64,000 nucleotides of DNA, from positions 620,001-684,000 of the forward strand of contig JAPDRO010000003.1 of the NCBI GenBank assembly GCA_030247885.1. The letters run 5' to 3'. This document shows, in pieces, positions 57,375 through 64,000 of this stretch. The notes beneath the pieces were generated by a model. That model did not search any database, was not told the DNA's origin, and was given only the letters and a program-made list of their open reading frames with translations. This DNA is from Taxawa tesnikishii (nom. ined.) (lineage: Eukaryota > Ascomycota > Dothideomycetes > Dothideales). A program made the position numbers and the translations under genes. Each line of letters begins with the position of its first letter. Position 1 is the stretch's first letter.

Positions 57375-60300
57375 ATGATGCGGATCCCTATTCGGGAACA
57401 GCTCGGCCTTGTCATACTGTTGGCATCCTTGGTTGGACTGAGTGTCGTTGCAATCGCAACATGGGTTAGTTCTGCGCTTTTCAAAAATGCCAATGGACGC
57501 GTCTAACGCTGTATAGGTGACGAACCACAGCTTCGTGCTGGATATCCGGTAACGCTCTCTTGACACCCTTGTTACTGAGCATGACTGACTCCCGCTTCAG
57601 GTCCACCAGACTCTCTCTCACAGCTTCCCTCAAAGCTGCCCAACTTGCCTCGAATCTCGCCTTGATGGAAAACAGTGTGCAGTTCGTCGCCAGTCGTGTC
57701 CTGATACAGAATGCCCTGCAAAGATACAACCGGAACGGAAACAACACCGCTCAGAACTGGGTCAATGCGCAATCCGACATGCAGGCAGCCCTTAGTGGAG
57801 GCGGAGGCGCCGTCGGACAGACGCTGTTGATGCAATCGCAAGTGTTCCCGAGAGACGACAGTGGTCCGATGGGCCCTTACAGCGTTTTGAACACTACTGG
57901 AGACCTGCAAGCACCCACAATCAAGCTACCGTACCTCTCTCCTAACGGCAGTGAGGTCTTCCTCGGCGATCCTGATTACGGTTATCCTCCGGAACTCTAC
58001 CCAAACTTGACATACAGCTCTGTCCCGTACAACAGCACTTTCAGCATTGCACATGCCGACTTCAACGGAGATATCTTAAGCCCTACCAGTGCGACGCTGA
58101 TGCTCGGGCCATGGACGATCAACGAAACCTTTTCGCTGCTGTCGTTGACCTTGCCGATCATCAACAACACTTCCAACATAGACGTGCTGGGTTGGCTCAC
58201 AGTGCTGCTAGACGCGCGCTTGATCAGTGATGTGGTCAACAGCCCCGAAGGTCTCGATGACACAGGAGAGACGCTCCTTCTTGGTCCCACGAACAGAACC
58301 AACCATTTCCCTCCAGGTGTCTTGTATGATGATGGGGATACGACCCGTGCCGACATGTCTACTCAGGAGGCTCGCTTCGTTATGCCACTCATCAGCAACT
58401 ACAGCCAACGCCACCCAGGCCACATCATAGGATCGTCTAACTTACCGTTTCCAGTCGAGAGTTATCCCGCTCTGGCTCTAGCCTTGACCCACGATACGAA
58501 CGCTATTAACAATGCCGGAAGTCTCATCTCGACAAAGAGTGAGAGCGGACAGAAGGTGTCGGTCGGGTATGCGATGCCAGATACTGCTATCTGCGACTGG
58601 GTTGTTATAGTAGAGCAGCTACGCAGCGAAGTTTGGCAGCCGATCAATCACCTACGCAATATCCTCTTGGCATGTGTCTTCGGCACTGCTGGGTAAGTCG
58701 GTCACCAATTCCTACCTGAGCTGCGCTGATGGACCTACAGTGCGCTCCTACTTCTAGCATTCCCTCTCGCGCACTACGCGAGTCGGCCCATTCGCAGACT
58801 AAGAGATGCCACGAAGAGGAGTGTGATGCCGCCCGGATACAGTGACAGCACGGACAGTCTGTCCGGTTCCTCCCTTATCAGTGATTTGGATGAGGAAAAC
58901 AACAACAACAACGGGAACCGGGATATTGCACGCAAAGAAGGCTTTCTTGGCTCTCTGGCAATATGGAGAAGAGGAAGAGAAGCAGACAGGGAAGCACGCA
59001 GAGAAAATGCAAGACGGCATCAATTCCGGATACCAGGAAAGGTCAAGGACCGGAAACATTTCGTCAAGGACGAGCTTACGGACCTCACGCAGACGTTCAA
59101 CGAGATGTCGGATGAACTGATGATGCAGTACGAGAAGTTGGAAGAGAGGGTGCGGCAAAGGACCGCCGAACTTGAGTTGAGCAAGAAGGCTGCAGAGGCG
59201 GCGAACGAAAGCAAGACACTGTTCATTGCAAATATCTCGCACGAGCTGAAGACACCACTGAACGGAATCTTGGGAATGTGCGCCGTTTGCATGCAAGAAG
59301 AAGATCCAGTCAGGTTAAAGAGGTCTTTGGGGATCATCTACAAGAGCGGAGACCTCCTGCTCAACCTACTGACTGATCTCCTCACTTTCAGCAAGAACCA
59401 AGTCGGACAGCAGCTTTCTCTCGACGAGAAAGAATTCCGGATCCGCGACATTAGTTCGCAAATCTCTGCAATCTTCGACAAGCAGGCCAAGGAAAGCCAA
59501 ATCGACCTCCGTATCGAGTACTCCGGCAGCCATACTGGGACTGGGCTTGTTGACCGGCCCGAGATGGAGTATGGTCCTTTTGGCACCGGCAGGGTCAAGG
59601 ACATGATTTTGTGGGGCGACCAGCACCGCATCCTTCAAGTTGTCATCAATTTGGTCTCCAACAGTTTGAAGTTTACGCCGGCCGGCGGTTCGGTCATTCT
59701 GAGGATAAGGTGTCTTGGGGAAGCTCCAGAGGTCAACAGTCGTAAGGGATCTTTGCAGTCCAAAGGCTCGAAGCAACAATCTAGCAGGCATAAGAATTCG
59801 GACGCGTCTCTGGCGGTTCCTAACAAGCGGGCGGACACTGCCAACGAAATCAACGTCCACGGAAAGGGCCTTGGCAATTTCGTGGTACACGAACTGGCGG
59901 TGTCTGCACCACCAGGAAGGACACTGATGTTCGAGTTTGAAGTCGAGGACACCGGGCCCGGTATTCCTGAGCATCTCCAGCAACGCATTTTCGAGCCGTT
60001 TGTCCAAGGTGATCTTGGCTTGAGCAAGAAATACGGCGGTACTGGTCTTGGTCTCAGTATCTGTTCTCAACTGGCCGGGTTAATGCGCGGCACAATCAAC
60101 CTTGAGAGTGAAGTCGACAAAGGAAGCACTTTCACCATGCGCATACCTCTTCGTCACCTCCTCAGCAGGGCAGACAGCACCGCCAGTTCCAGCGTTGATG
60201 TGCCTATAGGATCGGAACCACACAGTCGTCGGACTTCTCTAGAGGACCCCTGGACACCGGGTAGACATAATCGCAACGGCGACAGCGAGTCTCGCAAGTC

Positions 60301-61140
60301 GTTTGCTTCCGCAAACAGCGCGCCTACCGCAGTCGTCGCCTCTCCCGTTTCCGCAGCCGCTCCCTTCGATGCTGACTCCCAGCCTCGACTCGTCGGTCTT
60401 AGCCAGCCCTTCTTCGCTGCCAGCCAACCGATGGAATCGCCCGGGTCGCAGTCCAATGCCATGGACAAAATCACTGCCGACGCACAAAGGTCTGGCAAGA
60501 TTCGTGTGTTGGTTGCTGAAGACAACAAGGTCAACCAAGAAGTGGTGCTACGGATGCTGAAGCTGGAGGACGTGTATGATGTGACGATCGCCAAGGACGG
60601 ACAAGAAGCTCTCGATCTGGTCAAAGAATCCATGAGTGATCCAAGTCGGCAACCCTACAACCTCATTTTTATGGACGTGCAAATGCCCAACCTAGACGGT
60701 CTGCAGAGCACTCGTCTAATCCGCGAGATCGGCTACAGTGCGCCCATCGTTGCGCTGACAGCCTTCGCCGAGGAAAGCAACGTCAAGGACTGCTACGACT
60801 CCGGCATGAACTACTTCCTGAGCAAGCCCATTAGACGTCCCGCCCTCAAAAAGTTCTCAAGGAATACTGCGCCCCAATTCCGGAAGAAAATGAGGAAAAC
60901 CAGGCTCCCTCCAGCCCACCCATAAGCCCTGGCACTGTAGTGCCGCCTGCAAAGAACCCACCGAGCAACTCTACAGCCGCGCTCGATGCAGCAGCTACGC
61001 GGACTTCCGGCACAAACACGGCTGTCGTATCAACCAACTCGCGACCAAACTCCAGACCGGTATCACGGGCGGCCTCTCCTAGAACATCTGCAGACCGCTT
61101 CTCCAGAACGGCGTCTCCGCGACCCTCGACGGATCGCTGA
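57375..61140 (+). CDS. SLN1: Sln1-type hybrid histidine kinase, osmosensor
   Basis: A membrane histidine kinase at the top of the HOG osmotic stress pathway; in yeast Sln1 passes phosphate through Ypd1 to Ssk1. Four exons: 57375-57464, 57517-57548, 57601-58692, 58741-61140. An N-terminal TM segment (LGLVILLASLVGLSVVAIA) is followed by a large extracellular domain with many N-glycosylation sites, then a second TM (LLLLAFPLA) and a HAMP-like linker. The H-box FIANISHELKTPLNGILG has His near residue 571. The ATPase domain has NLVSNSLKFTPAGG, VEDTGPGIPEHLQQ and KKYGGTGLGLSIC. The receiver domain has LVAEDNKVNQ and IFMDVQMPNLDG with Asp near residue 1050. A break near 60853 is restored by one base, giving 1205 codons. 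Confidence 0.95.
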
Positions 61141-62629
61141 TTTCCCTTTTCGAACCCATTTCTTTGATCCGGCGCCCTTCCAGTTTGCTTCAGGAGTATG
61201 ACCACCTTCCTATTGTACTTTTCCTATCTTTCTCTCCAATCTACACGAAAGCGAAGCAAGGTGTTGGACGGCGTTTGGAGCAAAAGTAAACCTCCTTGCT
61301 TTTCACCCTTTTCCTTTCGGCGTTCTGGCGTGTTTGGGGCTAGACTCAGAGTAGTAATCATTGGCGTCAAAGGGGAACTGTGTGAGAAGTCTTTCTTTCT
61401 CCAGTGTGCGAGAAGGACGGCCTCTCGGTGTTTGATTGCTTGTATAATGTCCATACGCTTTTGTGAGAAGGCAACAACGGAAGCCTCTTTTTGCTGGATG
61501 CAAACTGCATTTGCCTGGACGATCTATTTTCTGAAGTACAGTTTATCCAGAGTCATCGTCCTCATCGTCGTCTCCGCTGCTCGGTTCGTCTTCACTCTCT
61601 GCCTCCTTTCCGCCTTTACCTTTACCTTTCCCAGACCTTGAGCGCTGCAGAGAAGCCAACATCAGCCTCCAAATGGCCATTCGCGAGATCAGGAGCGAAG
61701 TGCAAAAATCTCAGAAAGCGATAGCAAATGTCTTCGAATGAGAGACAGCTGATACTGGAAAAGCAAGATCAAGCCAAGCACGTAATGGATAAGGTCTTCA
61801 ACCTCCTGGGAAATGACCTCACGAGATAACGGGATCTGTAAGTTCGGTACGGTAGACCGCCGGAACGCGGAATGCTATACGCGACCTGATCGGGCTTGTG
61901 AGGATAAAGGGCGGTCCGACAATTAAGCTTTGGATAACAAGCCCGGCCGTGAGGGTTTCCGCAGGGTATTTGTTCCGGGACTATCAGAACAACAGCGAAG
62001 ACGACGTCTTAGAAATGTGGCTCACCTGTCTATCCCATGGAGGCTTAGGGTGTTTGGTTGGCAGATTCTGTAGCTCGAAGAAAGTGTTGCCAGCAACCAA
62101 GACGCGCTGTTATAACTCAAGCCTTGAGATAACGCACGTTGTGCTTCCTAGCAGGATCGAGGGATACAGCCAGGTTGGGCGTAGAAAAAGCTTTGATGTT
62201 GACTAAACTTTAGTTCGAGCACGCTGAGATACAGATGTAACACATGATGGCTGTCTAGCCGTTTCAAGCTAGACCAGATGCTAGAAATACCAAGCCCCAG
62301 CCCTGTCATCAAGGAGACGTCGGGAAACCTGAAACGCTTCATCATGTACTCCAAACATGGCTGTTCTCATCCATCAAGGAACCGACTCGCCAGCTCAGTT
62401 TGATGGACGCTCTTCGAAACTTACTCGTCTCACGTAACGACAGGCGAGGTAATGAACAGTTTCGCTCCGAGAAGGTAGGGATATAATGGGTAGACCTGCC
62501 CTCTACAATCTTGCTCTGTCTCATCCCCCTTCCGTATAGCAAAAGCTCTGGTAGCTTGCTTGTGTTTCTTTACTTCTAGTGTGTCGTTCTTTTCTTAGGA
62601 TCTTTGCCTACACCACGGTCTTTACCAAG
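61141..62629. promoter_or_regulatory. Intergenic region with likely xylanase promoter
   Basis: About 1.5 kb between SLN1 and the xylanase gene. Short frames occur but show no domain. A TATA-like GGATATAATGG lies at about 62478-62488, some 145 bp before the xylanase ATG. A GGCTAG hexamer (minus strand, about 62254-62259) matches the XlnR-type GGCTAR pattern; single hexamers occur by chance, so this is weak. Confidence 0.4.
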
Positions 62630-64000
62630 ATGCCTTCCTTCACTAAATTTCTCCTTCTTTCCGCGTCGAGCGTGACATTTGCAGCTCCAGCTCCCCAATG
62701 GTTCCAGCGTACCGAGCACCACCACCACCATCACCATCACCACCACAACTCGACATTCCCTTCTCTGAGCCTGTTTAGTACCGGATTTGCTGGAGTTTTC
62801 CCTACGGGCAGTTTCCCAACTGGAGCCGGAGTCGGTCCTACTGCAGCTGTTCCCACTATTACATCCACCGATGTTTCGAGCGTCTCTATTCCTTCGGATC
62901 CCACTTCAGTGGGTACTCCAGCAGACCTGCCTTCTCAGATAACTACCATCACCCTCACGCCCATTGTGTCGTCCATTGTCGCCGACACCGCTGTTGCAGT
63001 CACATCAGCCACCTCCACCTCTGTGGCTGTGGCTGTGACCGCGACTTCCGCTGCGGCTACATCCACCCTGGCAGCAAACTCTACACAGAGATCTGACAGC
63101 ATCAATGCGGTTTTCGTAGCCAAGGGCAAGAAGTACGTCGGTGTTGCTACCGACGAGAACCGACTCACGGCTGGAAGCAACGCGGAGATCATCGTCAGTG
63201 ATTTCGGCGCGGTGACTCCTGAGAACTCGATGAAATGGGACGTCACCGAGGCCTCAAGTGGCACTTTCAACTTCGATACGGCAGACTACCTTGTCGACTG
63301 GGCGCAGAAGAACAATAAGCTCATTCGCGGTCATACGCTCGTCTGGCACTCGCAACTGCCTAGCTGGGTATCTGCTATCACTGACAAGGCTACTTTGACC
63401 GCCGTCGTTGAGGATCATGTTACCACTCTTGTCAACAGATACAAGGGCAAGATCTATGCTTGGGTACGCGATCGCTACACCCAGATGTTAACAGTATGAC
63501 CGCAGCTAACCAACTTTCTAGGATGTCTGCAACGAACTCTTCAACGAGGACGGTACCATGCGCTCCAGCGTCTTCTATGACGTACTGGGCGAAGACTTTG
63601 TTTCTATCGCCTTCAAGGCCGCTCGTGCCGCTGACCCGGACGCCAAGCTCTACATCAACGAGTACAACATCGACAGCGCTACCTACGCAAAGACCACGGG
63701 CATGATCTCCAAGGTCAAGGAGTGGATTGCCGCCGGTGTTCCCATTGACGGTATCGGGTCGCAGAGCCACCTTCAGCCTGGCGCTACTTTCCCAAGCAGC
63801 CAGGGCACCGCTGGTGCGCTCAAGGCCCTCTGTGCGGTCGTGAGCGAGTGCGCCATTACCGAACTCGACATTGTCGGCGCGGCTAGTGATGACTATGTCA
63901 ACGTTTTCGATGCTTGCGAGGGCGTCGACAACTGCGTGGGCGTTGTAAGTTCATCTACTCAGATCGTGTGAACCCGAAGCTAACGTCAAGCAGACAGTAT
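62630..64000 (+). CDS. Secreted GH10 endo-beta-1,4-xylanase, 3' end outside window
   Basis: An extracellular xylan-degrading enzyme of glycoside hydrolase family 10. The start [20 protein letters not shown] is a signal peptide. It is followed by ten His codons and a Ser/Thr/Val-rich linker of about 110 residues, unusually placed before the catalytic domain with no carbohydrate-binding module seen. The GH10 domain starts about residue 155 ([20 protein letters not shown]) and has [28 protein letters not shown], acid/base Glu in [13 protein letters not shown] (the usual VNE is CNE), YINEYNIDS and nucleophile Glu in [11 protein letters not shown]. Introns: 63465-63521 and 63945-63993. Only TV is coded after the last intron before the window ends. 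The frame is intact as far as seen. Confidence 0.93.
62717..62746 (+). repeat. CAC/CAT tract coding ten histidines
   Basis: Ten consecutive His codons, mostly CAC with some CAT, immediately after the predicted signal peptide of the xylanase and before an Asn-Ser-Thr sequon. Confidence 0.95.

Noticed and set aside
1646-61140. Widespread pseudogenes, or programmed ribosomal frameshifting, as the cause of the broken frames
   Set aside because: The breaks are all one-base losses, hit conserved genes, leave all motifs intact and lack a common slippery heptamer. A sequencing artefact is simpler.
1-64000. Transposons, virus-like elements, CRISPR arrays or a secondary-metabolite cluster
   Set aside because: No transposase, integrase, reverse transcriptase, capsid, terminal repeat, spacer array or backbone enzyme was recognised on either strand.

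Overview
The window looks like nuclear DNA of a filamentous ascomycete (Pezizomycotina; possibly Dothideomycetes, which I cannot confirm). The evidence is short GT-AG introns of about 47-60 bp with CTAAC or CTGAC branch points, a white collar 2 light regulator, a Sln1-type histidine kinase, Zn2Cys6 and GATA factors and a secreted GH10 xylanase. I see no transposon, virus-like element, rRNA, tRNA or CRISPR array.

Layout. 0-10.5 kb is accessory-like: a secreted Ser/Lys-rich protein (cut by the window start), an AAAP amino acid transporter, an ABM-fold monooxygenase, a damaged methyltransferase, an amidase and an unknown two-helix membrane protein. 11-18 kb holds NOC2 (ribosome assembly), VPS28 (ESCRT-I), an EFM2-like methyltransferase and an unknown basic protein. 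19-23.4 kb holds a sugar transporter with nine exons, an L-rhamnose mutarotase and a DUF1989 protein. 24-42 kb holds a Zn2Cys6 factor with a polyglutamine N-terminus, ATP12, an Osh1/Osh2-type oxysterol-binding protein, a second ABM protein, a Sac2-type phosphoinositide phosphatase and RAD50. 42.7-64 kb holds WC-2, an ELL-type elongation factor, a D-2-hydroxyacid dehydrogenase, the GID/CTLH E3 subunit RMD5, an STB6-like protein ending in a CaaX box, the SLN1 osmosensor and the GH10 xylanase (cut by the window end).

The genes are mostly unrelated housekeeping and regulatory genes, not a cluster. Two neighbouring products bear on phosphoinositide and sterol control (the OSBP and Sac2 genes). Several pairs share short divergent promoters: NOC2/VPS28, the Zn2Cys6 factor/ATP12, RAD50/WC-2 and RMD5/STB6-like.

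The strongest pattern is technical. Fifteen genes, including conserved ones such as NOC2, RAD50, SLN1 and WC-2, each read correctly only if one or more single bases are missing, usually from a homopolymer or a short run of one base. I count 28 such sites, all apparent one-base deletions and none an insertion. In every gene where I summed the exons, length plus the inferred missing bases is divisible by three. This points to homopolymer undercalling in the assembly, not to pseudogenes. It hides real features, among them a FFAT motif in the OSBP gene and the true start and polyglutamine tract of the Zn2Cys6 factor.
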